Origin: Leucobacter sp042726155
GTDB lineage: Bacteria; Actinomycetota; Actinomycetes; Actinomycetales; Microbacteriaceae
Reading direction: 5' to 3'
Assembly: GCF_042726155.1 (NCBI RefSeq)
Contig: NZ_JBHXHV010000003.1
Location: forward strand, 372,001-436,000
DNA length: 64,000 nt
Notes under the pieces: model-generated
The model's database searches: none
Told to the model about the DNA's origin: nothing
Seen by the model: only the letters and a program-made list of their open reading frames with translations
Shown: one piece after another, positions 15,938 through 23,626 of the stretch
Position numbering within the stretch: the first letter of the stretch is position 1
Layout: each line of letters begins with the position of its first letter
Translations under genes and position numbers: made by a program

Positions 15938-17107
15938 ATGCACCCCGCTCCAAATACTTCCAACTTTGCTCACCTATCAGAGTTCGCGATCACTTCGCCC
16001 CAACTCCCCGGCGTTCGGCTTCCAGTTGGGAACACGGCGCTGATCTACTGTGAAGGGTTGTTTGGTGAGCAGGACGGCAAGACCGCGAACGGATTGGTGC
16101 GTTCTTCCGAACGATATCAAATCATAGGTGTTATCGACAGCACGTGCGCCGGCCAGGATGCAGGGACTCTCCTCGATGGCGAACCCAACGGGATTCCGAT
16201 TTATGCGACGTTGGCTGACGCAATCTCACACTCGGCTGTGACCCCCGACTACGTAATCTGCGGACTTGCACCCGCATCTGGTTCGTTGGCGGCCGACCAG
16301 AGGGGGGCACTACTTGAAGGCCTCTCGCTTGGGATGCACCTCGTTAATGGACTTCACGAGTTCTTGAATGATGACGCTGAGTTCCTCGCGGCGAGTCGTT
16401 TGGCGAATGTCACGATCACGGACGTACGTCGCCCAAAGCCTAAGAAGGACCTGAAGATGTTCACGGGTCAGATCTTCGACGTGAGTTGCCCTCGTATCGC
16501 CATTCTCGGAACCGATGGCGCGGTAGGAAAGCGCACCACAGCTACGTTGCTCGTGCGGGCACTCAACCAGCGAGGCATTCGAGCGGTGCTTGTAGGCACC
16601 GGCCAGACAACCCTCATTCAGGGAACAAAGTACGGTGTCGCCCTCGACGCGATCACTCCGCAGTTCTGCTCCGGGGAAGTGGAAGCGCAAGTCGTTGCAG
16701 CGTTCAACGGGGAACAGCCCGATGTTATAGTCGTGGAAGGTCAGGGCGCCCTCAGCCATCCGGCGTACTTGAGTTCGACAGCGATTCTCAGAGGTAGTCG
16801 ACCACAAGCGGTGATCGTGCAGCACGCGCCGAAACGAGTCATGCTTGGCGATTACCCGAGGTTGAAAACTCCGACCGTTCGCAGCGAAATCGCTCTCATT
16901 GAAGCCTTTGCAGACACACAAGTGATTGGCGTCGCAATAAATCATGAGGGCATGGCTCAGGGCGAACTCGACGCCGTGATTGATGCCTATACGCGCGACC
17001 TCGGTCTGCCTGCGACAGACCCATTGACTCGCCCAATTGACGAACTGGCGCAGATTGTGGTGCGAGCTTTCCCAGCCCTAGTGACTTCGACCGCGCCTGC
17101 ATTGTGA
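15938..17107 (+). CDS. DUF1611 family P-loop protein (D-amino-acid metabolism, DgcN-like)
   Basis: 389 residues from an ATG 7 nt after GGAGGA. The N-terminal Rossmann-like domain reads ALIYCEGLFG...QIIGVIDSTCAG. The C-terminal domain has a P-loop variant GTDGAVGKRTTATLLVRALN near residue 185 followed by IRAVLVGTGQTTLIQGTKYG and DVIVVEGQGALSHPAY, the hallmark blocks of DUF1611. Characterised members (DgcN) act in D-glutamate catabolism as N-acyltransferases; I recall this from the literature and cannot test it here. The stop overlaps the start of a racemase gene (GTGA), so the pair very likely acts on one D-amino acid substrate. Confidence 0.88.
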   Translation: MHPAPNTSNFAHLSEFAITSPQLPGVRLPVGNTALIYCEGLFGEQDGKTANGLVRSSERYQIIGVIDSTCAGQDAGTLLDGEPNGIPIYATLADAISHSAVTPDYVICGLAPASGSLAADQRGALLEGLSLGMHLVNGLHEFLNDDAEFLAASRLANVTITDVRRPKPKKDLKMFTGQIFDVSCPRIAILGTDGAVGKRTTATLLVRALNQRGIRAVLVGTGQTTLIQGTKYGVALDAITPQFCSGEVEAQVVAAFNGEQPDVIVVEGQGALSHPAYLSSTAILRGSRPQAVIVQHAPKRVMLGDYPRLKTPTVRSEIALIEAFADTQVIGVAINHEGMAQGELDAVIDAYTRDLGLPATDPLTRPIDELAQIVVRAFPALVTSTAPAL

Positions 17108-18231
17108 GCGCGCCTCGCCTGGAAATTGATCTTGACGCTATCGAGTGGAACACTCGTACCCTAGTCGAACGCCTGTCTGGGCTCGGAGTCCGCGTCCTCG
17201 GGGTGGCGAAGGGGGCCTGCGGGCTTCCCGAAGTTGCCCAGGCGATAGTTCGAGGCGGTGCCACCGGAATCGGAGATTCACGCGTCGACAATCTCGCGCG
17301 CCTGCGAGAGTCCGGCGTGATGGCCACCTGCACTCTCATCCGATCGCCAATGCTGAGCCAGGTGAAACGCGCGATACAGATTGCCGAGTTTAGCGTCAAT
17401 ACAGAGCCGAGCATTCTCAGGGCGCTCGCGCGTGAAGCTGAACACGCGGGGCAGGTACACGGGGTCATTCTGATGGTCGAGATGGGAGATCTCCGCGAAG
17501 GAATCGCCGCCGGTGAGCTTATCGACGCTGCGCAATCGGTCACAGCACTTCGGGGACTCAAACTCGACGGGATCGGCACCAACCTGGCGTGCCATAGCGG
17601 CATTGTCCCGGACGAACAGAAAATGTCGGAGCTCTCCGATCTCGCAGTGCGGGTCGAACGTCAAATCGGACACCCGCTTGCAACTGTGTCGGGTGGGAAC
17701 TCTGCAAATCTTAACTGGGCGTTCCGCGGTGGGGACGTCGGCCGCGTGAATGAATTACGGCTGGGCGAAGCGATCTTGTTGGGGACAGAACCACTCACGG
17801 GCGGGCCTGTCTCAGGGCTGCGAACCGATGCGTTCAAGCTCGTTGGTGAGGTCATTGAAGTTCGTGACAAGCCGGTGCGACCTTGGGGCACTTACGTTGC
17901 CATGAAGTTTGGGGATCGCACCCCACCTATCGGTACTGGGACGATTCGCCAAGCCATCGTCGCGCTCGGCCGGCTCGACACGGTCACTGACGGTCTCACT
18001 CCCCCACAGGGAATGACAATCCTCGGGATGAGCAGCGACCATCTCATCCTCAACATCGGCCACCACACCACGGCCGTGGGCGACGAGATATTCTTCGACT
18101 TGGGGTACAGCGCGCTGATGCGTGCCACGAGCTCGCCCTATGTCGAAGCGGCAATTCGAGGCGGAAGCTCGCACCCAGCAAACCATCCTGGCTCGAATTC
18201 CGGACCGCAAACCCTGAAAAGCGTAGCCTAA
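17104..18231 (+). CDS. Alanine/ornithine racemase-family PLP enzyme
   Basis: 375-residue fold-type III PLP enzyme. It starts MSAPRLEIDLDAIEWNTRTL as in alanine racemases. The PLP lysine should be in LGVAKGACGLPEVAQAI (K near residue 40). Phosphate-binding blocks are ATVSGGNSANLNW and NELRLGEAILLG. The C-terminal beta domain carries VAMKFGDRTPP and LGMSSDHLILNIG. It matches the 'alanine/ornithine racemase family' (YhfX/Orr-like) rather than housekeeping Alr, which has VKANAYGHG. GTG start at 17104 inside the DUF1611 stop. Together they form a coupled D-amino-acid module, the last cargo before the integrase. The tail after about residue 355 is Ser/Pro-rich and unstructured. Confidence 0.88.
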   Translation: MSAPRLEIDLDAIEWNTRTLVERLSGLGVRVLGVAKGACGLPEVAQAIVRGGATGIGDSRVDNLARLRESGVMATCTLIRSPMLSQVKRAIQIAEFSVNTEPSILRALAREAEHAGQVHGVILMVEMGDLREGIAAGELIDAAQSVTALRGLKLDGIGTNLACHSGIVPDEQKMSELSDLAVRVERQIGHPLATVSGGNSANLNWAFRGGDVGRVNELRLGEAILLGTEPLTGGPVSGLRTDAFKLVGEVIEVRDKPVRPWGTYVAMKFGDRTPPIGTGTIRQAIVALGRLDTVTDGLTPPQGMTILGMSSDHLILNIGHHTTAVGDEIFFDLGYSALMRATSSPYVEAAIRGGSSHPANHPGSNSGPQTLKSVA

Positions 18232-18324
18232 AATCCCCTCCGCACCTTTTGCGCTGAGGGCCTGAGTCCGTCCGAATACGATTGCACGGATACCCCACTG
18301 CTCAGCGCACGACCTCGTTCATAT

Positions 18325-19272
18325 TCATGCGACCAGCGGCTGAGTAGTTGGTGCTCGAAGATGCGCGGCTAAAGTTTGTAACGCTTGAACTACATCCCCA
18401 TCCTGCCTATCGGGTGAGTTGCCTCGCAAGAAAACCTGACTCATCCGTCGCTCGATAACCATGCGCTGGAGCGAAGTGGCATTCACTATTGCGATGAGCT
18501 GATCAACGTCCACAAGCGTGTACACCTGCGTTGTTGCTAGGGATGAATGTCCAAGCAACTCTTGGATCCCTCTCAAATCCCCTGTTTCTCTCAGCCCGAG
18601 GCTTGCAGCGCGATGGCGTAGGTTGTGTGTGCTCCAGGCAGAACCAAGATGGCGCTTGAGCCACTTGTAGACGGTCGCAGGATGAACGTGACCGCTAAAT
18701 CTCCCAGGGAAATAGAAGTCCGTGGTTCCATGATCCGCTTCGAGTTGTTCGAGTAGCCCTCGAGTTAGCGGATCGAGAGGCACCATCCGCGCCTTGGTGC
18801 CTTTTCCGACCACGCGAAGCACCCCGCCGTCGCGGTTCATCGGGTGCGCAGAAGCGATCTCAGTTCGCCGAAGCCCTTGTGTTGCGCCAAGGCAAAGCAT
18901 TGCAGACTCTGCCAACGACGCGTTGTCAAATGCTTTGAGAACGACCTCTTCGGGTGCCGGTCTCGGTAGATATCTAGGAACTCGGACAGTATCGAGATGT
19001 CGAGATGGGTTCACATCGATAAATTGACGCTTCCTCGCCCAATAGAAGAAGATTCTGTATGACGCGTAAACCTTCTTTCGATAGGCGGCAGACCAATGGC
19101 TCGTATGGTCATCAATGAACCTCTCTAGCTGAATTTGAGTGACGGACGCGGCTGGACCAATCTTTATGAGCAGCCTTCGCACGTCGCCTATTCTCTGCTC
19201 GAGTGTCCCGGGTGAACGACCCTGCCTAAGTAGATATAGGCGATATTCATCAATTAGTTGAGCGTCTAACAC
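18325..19272 (-). CDS. Tyrosine recombinase (integrase of the element)
   Basis: 315 residues. The N-terminal SAM-like core-binding domain (MLDAQLIDEYRLYLLRQGRS, helices to about 100) precedes the catalytic domain with the Arg of QGLRRTEIASAHP, the active-site Lys region VVGKGTKARMVPL, HNLRHRAASLGL (H-x-x-R), LGHSSLATTQVYT (His and the nucleophile Tyr), in that order. It is convergent with the racemase gene and sits 70 bp from a tRNA 3'-end fragment, as integrases of tRNA-targeting islands do. The length resembles XerC/D-like recombinases more than large phage integrases, so excision control is probably simple; no excisionase was found nearby. Confidence 0.93.
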   Translation of the reverse strand: MLDAQLIDEYRLYLLRQGRSPGTLEQRIGDVRRLLIKIGPAASVTQIQLERFIDDHTSHWSAAYRKKVYASYRIFFYWARKRQFIDVNPSRHLDTVRVPRYLPRPAPEEVVLKAFDNASLAESAMLCLGATQGLRRTEIASAHPMNRDGGVLRVVGKGTKARMVPLDPLTRGLLEQLEADHGTTDFYFPGRFSGHVHPATVYKWLKRHLGSAWSTHNLRHRAASLGLRETGDLRGIQELLGHSSLATTQVYTLVDVDQLIAIVNATSLQRMVIERRMSQVFLRGNSPDRQDGDVVQALQTLAAHLRAPTTQPLVA

Positions 19273-19340
19273 ATTATTTATACTGCAATAGATCGCTTGT
19301 CCTGTCCGTAACGAACCCAGCTTTCAAGGCTAGTAATATG

Positions 19341-19390
19341 CGCGCTGACACGTAATCCATCGGTCGCGGGTTCAAGTCCCGCACGCCCTA
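19341..19390 (+). other. tRNA 3'-end fragment, presumed attR of the integrative element
   Basis: Positions 19353-19390 form the 3' half of a tRNA: end of an anticodon arm (TAATCCA), variable loop, a perfect T arm (GCGGG-TTCAAGT-CCCGC, 19366-19382) and a 3' acceptor strand ACGCCCT plus A. The matching 5' half (acceptor AGGGCGT and D arm) is absent upstream, so this is not a functional tRNA. Resemblance to an anticodon arm starts around 19341. The sequence fits a lysine-type tRNA best but the anticodon is not preserved. This is what remains when an element inserts in a tRNA gene; the intact tRNA should lie at the far left end, outside the window. Confidence 0.72.
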
Positions 19391-19397
19391 CTCCTTC

Positions 19398-19429
19398 GGC
19401 TCCCACTGCTGCCGTAGTGGGAGCCTTTT
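19398..19429 (+). terminator. Terminator of the disrupted tRNA locus
   Basis: Perfect 10-bp stem GGCTCCCACT / AGTGGGAGCC with an 8-nt loop, followed by TTTT: a classical intrinsic terminator 8 nt after the tRNA fragment. It marks the original chromosomal flank. Confidence 0.85.
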
Positions 19430-19816
19430 AATGCAGTCGTTCTGCTCCACAAGTCGCCGACGTTCGGTATTGCAGCACCTCCGCTGCTTCGTCGGCGTGA
19501 TGGGCACCTGCTCGCAGCCTGGTAGTGCACACTCGGTGTGCCACCTGCCTCCCTTATGATTCCGTCGAACTACGTGCAGTGCATGAGTTGTACGGCTACA
19601 AAGTTCAAAACGAAGAGCGTTCATGACTACTGCACTTCGCCTCCTGATAGCTTCAAGTACAAGACAAGACTCGCTTTGGTGGTCGTGCAAATCACAGCTG
19701 CTCCAGAACTGCAGTTACAAGCTCTACACATCGACTCTCGTCCGCACAGCTTGCTTCGGTCAGGCATCGATCTACTGGACCTTCGTGAACTCCGCGACGA
19801 ACAACTGGGATGGAAA

Positions 19817-20161
19817 ATGATAGCCCTGCGGAATCGAAACCTTGGCCGGATGCTTCTTGGCATCGCGTTCGCCGCATGGACCTTGACCTCTGTGATCATC
19901 TTTACTGAATACGAGAACGGCGCACCCATCTGGGTGCTGCTCCTCTCAGCCACTGGCTTCGCGTCCGGCGTTCTTGGTGCTTACTCTGTCGCACGTTCGA
20001 AAGGTACGTTCCTCGGCCTACTGATCACCTTTCTCGTCACCGGATTGCCCTTCATCGTGGGCCTATCGCTCATTAAGTCGGGTTGGGCAGGAGATCCGAA
20101 TATCGGCGTCGGAGGGATCCTCTTCTTGGGTTTTGCCTACAACCTGTATCTGCAGCGATAG
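19817..20161 (+). CDS. Small four-helix membrane protein
   Basis: 114 residues from an ATG preceded by a purine-rich GGGATGGAAA. It begins MIALRNRNLGRMLLGIAFAA and has about four hydrophobic segments: ILG..WTLTSVIIF, IWVLLLSATGFASGVLGAYS, FLGLLITFLVTGLPFIVGL and IGVGGILFLGFAYNL. The long upstream extension of the frame has no protein-like composition and was dropped. No family recognised. First intact chromosomal gene after the island. Confidence 0.65.
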   Translation: MIALRNRNLGRMLLGIAFAAWTLTSVIIFTEYENGAPIWVLLLSATGFASGVLGAYSVARSKGTFLGLLITFLVTGLPFIVGLSLIKSGWAGDPNIGVGGILFLGFAYNLYLQR

Positions 20162-20339
20162 CGGTGATCGCGCTCATCGTTGATGTAGTGAAGTCGCCGA
20201 AATAGCCCATTCGGCGCCGGACACGTTCGCCCTCGAGTGCGCACAGAGGGGCAACGTCGTCATCTGAATCTCCTCGACTTGGGGCGACTGCTGGAGGAGT
20301 CACAGACCGCTTTGGTACCCGAAATGACCCCGTTTAAGC

Positions 20340-20507
20340 GTGGTGACGGCCCAGAGCCTTATCGCACAGATGCGCAGGAATCCGAATGACATCCGCTTCT
20401 CTGATGTTGCGAAAGCGTGCGACGAACTCCTCGGCTTTCCACTGCAACGCCGCCGCAGTCTTGCGGCGCTCTACGCTTCCAGTTACCGGGCACGACCCTA
20501 TTTCTGA
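20340..20507 (+). pseudogene. Possible HicA-type toxin relic
   Basis: A 55-codon frame from GTG reads AQSLIAQMRRNPNDIRFSDV, AKACDELLGFPLQRRRSLAA and ends SSYRARPYF. The first half matches the N-terminal pattern of HicA-like toxins (RxNPxxVRFxDLxKxCxxxFG). The expected Gly-Ser-His RNA-binding block has become RRSLAALY, so the active-site histidine is missing. No HicB partner is seen. It overlaps the convergent gene that ends at 20498. A suggestive resemblance only. Confidence 0.3.
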
Positions 20508-20836
20508 CCGGGTGACGCTTGCGCTTTGAGCAGTACCCTCCGCATATCGATTACGCCACACACAACGGCCACGAGCCCCAGGGATCCGAGGAGCGCAAAT
20601 GCACTCCATGCCGGAATCGCAGGCCCGCTTGTTCGCAGCGCACCACCGCCGACCATCGTCGTAAAATTCCAGTTCAGGCGGGTCATCATGTATACGCATC
20701 CAGCCCAGAGGAACAACCCGATGCCCACCTCGATTGCTACGCCTCTCCAAGCTCGCCGCTGATACCCGTGAATTCTGGAGGTATCCCGGCGTTTGATGAC
20801 CTCCTTTCGTTGAGGAGGGTCGCGGCGTGAGCTCAT
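20498..20836 (-). CDS. Small two-helix membrane protein
   Basis: 112 residues. The basic cytoplasmic N-terminus MSSRRDPPQRKEVIKRRDTS is followed by helix 1 (GVAIEVGIGLFLWAGCVYMM), a short polar loop (TRLNWNFTTMVGGGALRTSG), helix 2 (WSAFALLGSLGLVAVVCGVI) and a basic tail. Topology is probably both termini inside. Its start overlaps the stop of the acyltransferase relic (20833-20836), suggesting the two were once co-transcribed. Family not recognised. Confidence 0.65.
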   Translation of the reverse strand: MSSRRDPPQRKEVIKRRDTSRIHGYQRRAWRGVAIEVGIGLFLWAGCVYMMTRLNWNFTTMVGGGALRTSGPAIPAWSAFALLGSLGLVAVVCGVIDMRRVLLKAQASPGQK

Positions 20837-21147
20837 GCGCCCATTTTAAGCGCGCGTAGAGACCACGCCTCAGGTCGCTGCGGTTTCACCGATCCGAGAC
20901 CAAACACCGCGAGCATCTGCTGCACTGGGAAGGCATAAATGTAGACCCCATATGAGATGTCGTTACGCGCGATCCACTTCGGTTGCGGAACCACGGTCGA
21001 GATCCACAACATTCCATATGCGTAAAGCGGCGCGAGCGCCTGTGAGATCCAGATCGGCCCCAGAAGTACCGCCACGATATCGCCGCCGAAAAATTCGCAA
21101 TCTGACGTTCAACTAAGCTGCACATAAAGTAATTAAGTGCCACAAAA
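20833..21147 (-). pseudogene. Acyltransferase-3 (OafA-like) C-terminal relic
   Basis: The frame 21075-20833 reads LLGPIWISQALAPLYAYGML and then ARNDISYGVYIYAFPVQQML, the characteristic last-helices motif (D-x-S-Y-G-x-Y-x-Y-x-F-P) of membrane acyltransferase-3 enzymes. The remaining 300 or so residues are absent; upstream only a frameshifted stub (ALNYFMCSLVERQI in another frame) can be seen. It is therefore the truncated end of a surface-polysaccharide O-acyltransferase gene. The DNA from 21148 to 21344 shows nothing further apart from presumed promoter sequence for the next gene. Confidence 0.6.
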
Positions 21148-21344
21148 TTCTAAGCACTGCGGCTCGTTCCTCGCATAGGCACCGCGCGCCAGACACGGAG
21201 TACGACGTTCACCCTGTCGGAGACGAGCCGCGACGAGCCGCCAGCTAAGCTAAACCACATGGGAGAGGTGGAGCGTGTCGAGTTCTCGACCATAGCTTCT
21301 CGCATCCTCGCCTCGTTACGGAGTCGCGACTTAGGTCGCGCGCA

Positions 21345-22604
21345 GTGACGCGTGCCCATTCGGCGAACACGCGCGAGGTCACTACCGGCGCCGTAACCGC
21401 GCTCGTGGGGTTTACGTCATCGTTCGCGGTCGTGATCACCGGTCTGACCGCCGTGCACGCCACCGACGCGCAGGCGGCGTCGGGGCTTATGGCGCTTTCA
21501 CTTCTCATGGGGCTGGCGACCCTGATCCTCGCCCTGGTCCACCGCTTGCCCATCACCGCAGCCTGGTCGACACCTGGAGCTGCGGTTCTCGGCGGAGCCG
21601 GTGCTGCCGTCGGGCAGTTTTCTGACGCCGTCGGCGCGTTCCTGGTTTGCGCGCTGTGTCTGGTCGCAACCGGGTTATGGCCCTGGCTTGGCCGTCATGC
21701 TCGACGCATTCCTGGCGGAATCGCGCAGGCGATGCTCGCCGGGGTGCTGTTCCCCATTTGTCTGCAGCCCGTGCTCGGGGCAGCCACCGCTCCGTTCGCG
21801 GTGCTCCCCGTCGTACTTATCTGGTTGGTGGGTCTGCGGTTCTTCCCGCGCTGGGCGGTGCCGCTTGCGATGCTCGTCGCTGCCGTCGTCATCGCGGTGC
21901 ATCTCAATATTGCCGGGCTCGGCGTTGATGCGAGTGCGCTGGTGCCTACACTCAGTTGGACGTCACCCACGTTCACGATCACGTCGCTCATCGGCGTCGC
22001 ACTGCCGCTCTACGTGGTCACGATGGCCTCCCAAAACATACCCGGTGTCGCGGTACTGCGCAGCTTCGGGTACGACACGCCTTGGCGATCATCGCTGATG
22101 GTTACTGGCCTCAGTTCGGCGATCGGTGCACCGTTCGGCGGTCACGCGGTCAATCTCGCTGCGATTTCCGCAGCATTGGCCGCTGGCCCCGAAAGCGGTG
22201 TGCCCAAGGACCGTCGTTGGCGGTCCGCCGTGTGGACGGGCACGTTCTACGTCATACTCGGCCTGCTCTCTTCCGCGGTCGTCGCGGTCGCCGTGCTCGC
22301 ACCGCAGGGCGTTCTCGCGACGGTCGCTGGTGTCGCACTTGTATCCACGCTCGGATCAGCGGTGCAAGGGGCCTGGGAGCGCGCGGACGAACGCATTGCG
22401 GTAGTCGCCACGTTCTTGGTGGCTGCCTCGGGCGTCGCGTTCGCCGGAATCAGCGCAGCCTTCTGGTCACTGGTCGTCGGACTCATTCTGCGCTGGGCAC
22501 TCGCGCCGCGCACGCCCCGTGCACCCGGCGGCGACGGCGACAGCACCGGCGACCCCACGAACCCCACGAACCCCACGAACCCCACGAACCCCACGAAATC
22601 ATGA
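21345..22604 (+). CDS. benE: BenE-family benzoate/H+ symporter-like transporter
   Basis: 419-residue multispanning protein of the benzoate:H+ symporter family. Family blocks seen are TALVGFTSSFAVVITGLTAV at the start, ITAAWSTPGAAVLGGAG, GGIAQAMLAGVLFPICLQPV, LYVVTMASQNIPGVAVLRSF (the most conserved BenE segment) and SAIGAPFGGHAVNLAAISAA. About 12 helices. No aromatic-degradation genes are near, so the substrate may not be benzoate. The C-terminus is a tandem DPTNPTNPTNPT tail encoded by 9-bp repeats that run into the next start. GTG start, weak ribosome-binding site. First gene of a three-gene coupled operon with a GNAT and a DUF1330-like protein. Confidence 0.9.
   Translation: MTRAHSANTREVTTGAVTALVGFTSSFAVVITGLTAVHATDAQAASGLMALSLLMGLATLILALVHRLPITAAWSTPGAAVLGGAGAAVGQFSDAVGAFLVCALCLVATGLWPWLGRHARRIPGGIAQAMLAGVLFPICLQPVLGAATAPFAVLPVVLIWLVGLRFFPRWAVPLAMLVAAVVIAVHLNIAGLGVDASALVPTLSWTSPTFTITSLIGVALPLYVVTMASQNIPGVAVLRSFGYDTPWRSSLMVTGLSSAIGAPFGGHAVNLAAISAALAAGPESGVPKDRRWRSAVWTGTFYVILGLLSSAVVAVAVLAPQGVLATVAGVALVSTLGSAVQGAWERADERIAVVATFLVAASGVAFAGISAAFWSLVVGLILRWALAPRTPRAPGGDGDSTGDPTNPTNPTNPTNPTKS
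22552..22596 (+). repeat. Five tandem 9-bp repeats in the BenE tail
   Basis: Five exact head-to-tail copies of ACCCCACGA encode the Pro-Thr-Asn tail of the BenE protein and end 4 nt before the next gene's ATG. Copy-number changes keep frame (9 = 3 codons), so slippage would only alter tail length and the spacing before the coupled start. Confidence 0.9.
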
Positions 22605-23122
22605 TCCCCAACGAGCGCACACCATCAATCACTTTCGGCGTTACTGATCCTCGATCGCCGATCGGGCGGGAAGTCATCAGACGGTTCTACTTCGATACGG
22701 TCACGCGGTATTGGGATCGACCTGCGACCCAGCGCGAGGTCACGCAGGCGATGAGCGATGAACCCAGCGACGATATCTGCGATGGCGGCGGATTTTTCGT
22801 CGTCGTTTACGACGGCACGCGGGTGGTTGGGTGCGGTGGGGTGAGAGCCGTCGAGCAGGGGCTCGGTGAACTCACGCGAGTGTTCATTGATGCTGAAGCT
22901 CGTGGCGCGGGCCTCGGGCGGAAGCTCATCACTGAATTAGAGTCCATCAGCGCGCGCCGGGGCATTCGGACCCTGAGACTCACTGTACGCAAGGATTTGG
23001 CTGAAGCCCACCATCTCTACCAGCGGCTGAGCTACGAGCCCGTCGAGCCATTTTCGAATTCACCCTATGCAGATCATCAGCTCGCAAAAATCCTGCCTCC
23101 CGCCGGTATTGTGGCGGAATGA
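22601..23122 (+). CDS. GNAT-family N-acetyltransferase
   Basis: 173 residues from an ATG overlapping the BenE stop (ATGA). GNAT motifs: the beta4 strand GGGFFVVVYDGTRVVGCGGV, motif A VFIDAEARGAGLGRKLITEL (acetyl-CoA pyrophosphate loop R-G-x-G-L-G) and motif B RTLRLTVRKDLAEAHHLYQR followed by LSYEPVEPF. Acetyl-CoA-dependent N-acylation of an unknown small substrate is expected. Translation is coupled both to benE and to the downstream gene. Confidence 0.9.
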   Translation: MIPNERTPSITFGVTDPRSPIGREVIRRFYFDTVTRYWDRPATQREVTQAMSDEPSDDICDGGGFFVVVYDGTRVVGCGGVRAVEQGLGELTRVFIDAEARGAGLGRKLITELESISARRGIRTLRLTVRKDLAEAHHLYQRLSYEPVEPFSNSPYADHQLAKILPPAGIVAE

Positions 23123-23439
23123 CCCTCCGACTGTGTGTGCTGCTCTGGGCGGTATCTGGGCAGGAGGACGCACTCACCGAGTATGAGGATCGAGTGCTCA
23201 GACTGGTACCGCGACACGGCGGCGAAGTGGTGAGCCGGGTTCGCCGAGCCACAGCCGGCGCCTCAGACGCCGCCCCGAGTGCGGCCACCGATGCGCCGCT
23301 CGAGGTCCAGGTCATTCATCTACCGGACACTGCGGCACTGGCGGCTTACATGTCAGACCCCGAACGTCTCGCGCTGGCTGGAATGCATGAGCAGGCAGTC
23401 GCGCGCACCGAAGTGTTCGAGGTTGACACCCTCATTTGA
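23119..23439 (+). CDS. DUF1330-like small protein
   Basis: 106 residues overlapping the GNAT stop by 4 bp. The pattern MTLRLCVLLWAVSGQEDALT, EYEDRVLRLVPRHGGEVVSR, LEVQVIHLPDTAALAAYMSD and PERLALAGMHEQAVARTEV fits the ferredoxin-like (dimeric alpha-beta barrel) fold of DUF1330 proteins. No catalytic residues can be assigned. It contains an Ala/Asp-rich insertion (GASDAAPSAATDAP). Confidence 0.75.
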   Translation: MTLRLCVLLWAVSGQEDALTEYEDRVLRLVPRHGGEVVSRVRRATAGASDAAPSAATDAPLEVQVIHLPDTAALAAYMSDPERLALAGMHEQAVARTEVFEVDTLI

Positions 23440-23626
23440 TCCTCGTACCGCGAGCGATGCCTACCGCAACGAGCACCACGGCGATGACCGTGAGCGACTC
23501 ACCAGTAGCTCGTCGAAGCACACGAAATTGGTTCTCGTCACCCACCGTAGAACGAAGGTCGACACCCGCAATTCGCGACCGATCGTCGGGAGAGCGACCT
23601 TCCTGCCGGGAGTTTAAACGGGTCGA

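Noticed and set aside
19341..19390. Intact tRNA gene
   Set aside because: The T arm and 3' acceptor are perfect, but the 5' acceptor and D arm are missing, and the anticodon loop is not preserved.
1..19400. A defence island or prophage
   Set aside because: No capsid, portal, restriction, CBASS, retron or similar genes are visible; recombinases, umuDC and surface proteins alone do not justify either label.
19388..19690. Minus-strand 100-codon frame over the tRNA terminator
   Set aside because: It reads through a classical terminator hairpin, lacks a ribosome-binding site and matches no family I know.
21956..22600. Frame in front of the GNAT gene overlapping benE
   Set aside because: The BenE frame fully explains this DNA; the alternative frame has no family resemblance and the GNAT start overlaps the benE stop naturally.
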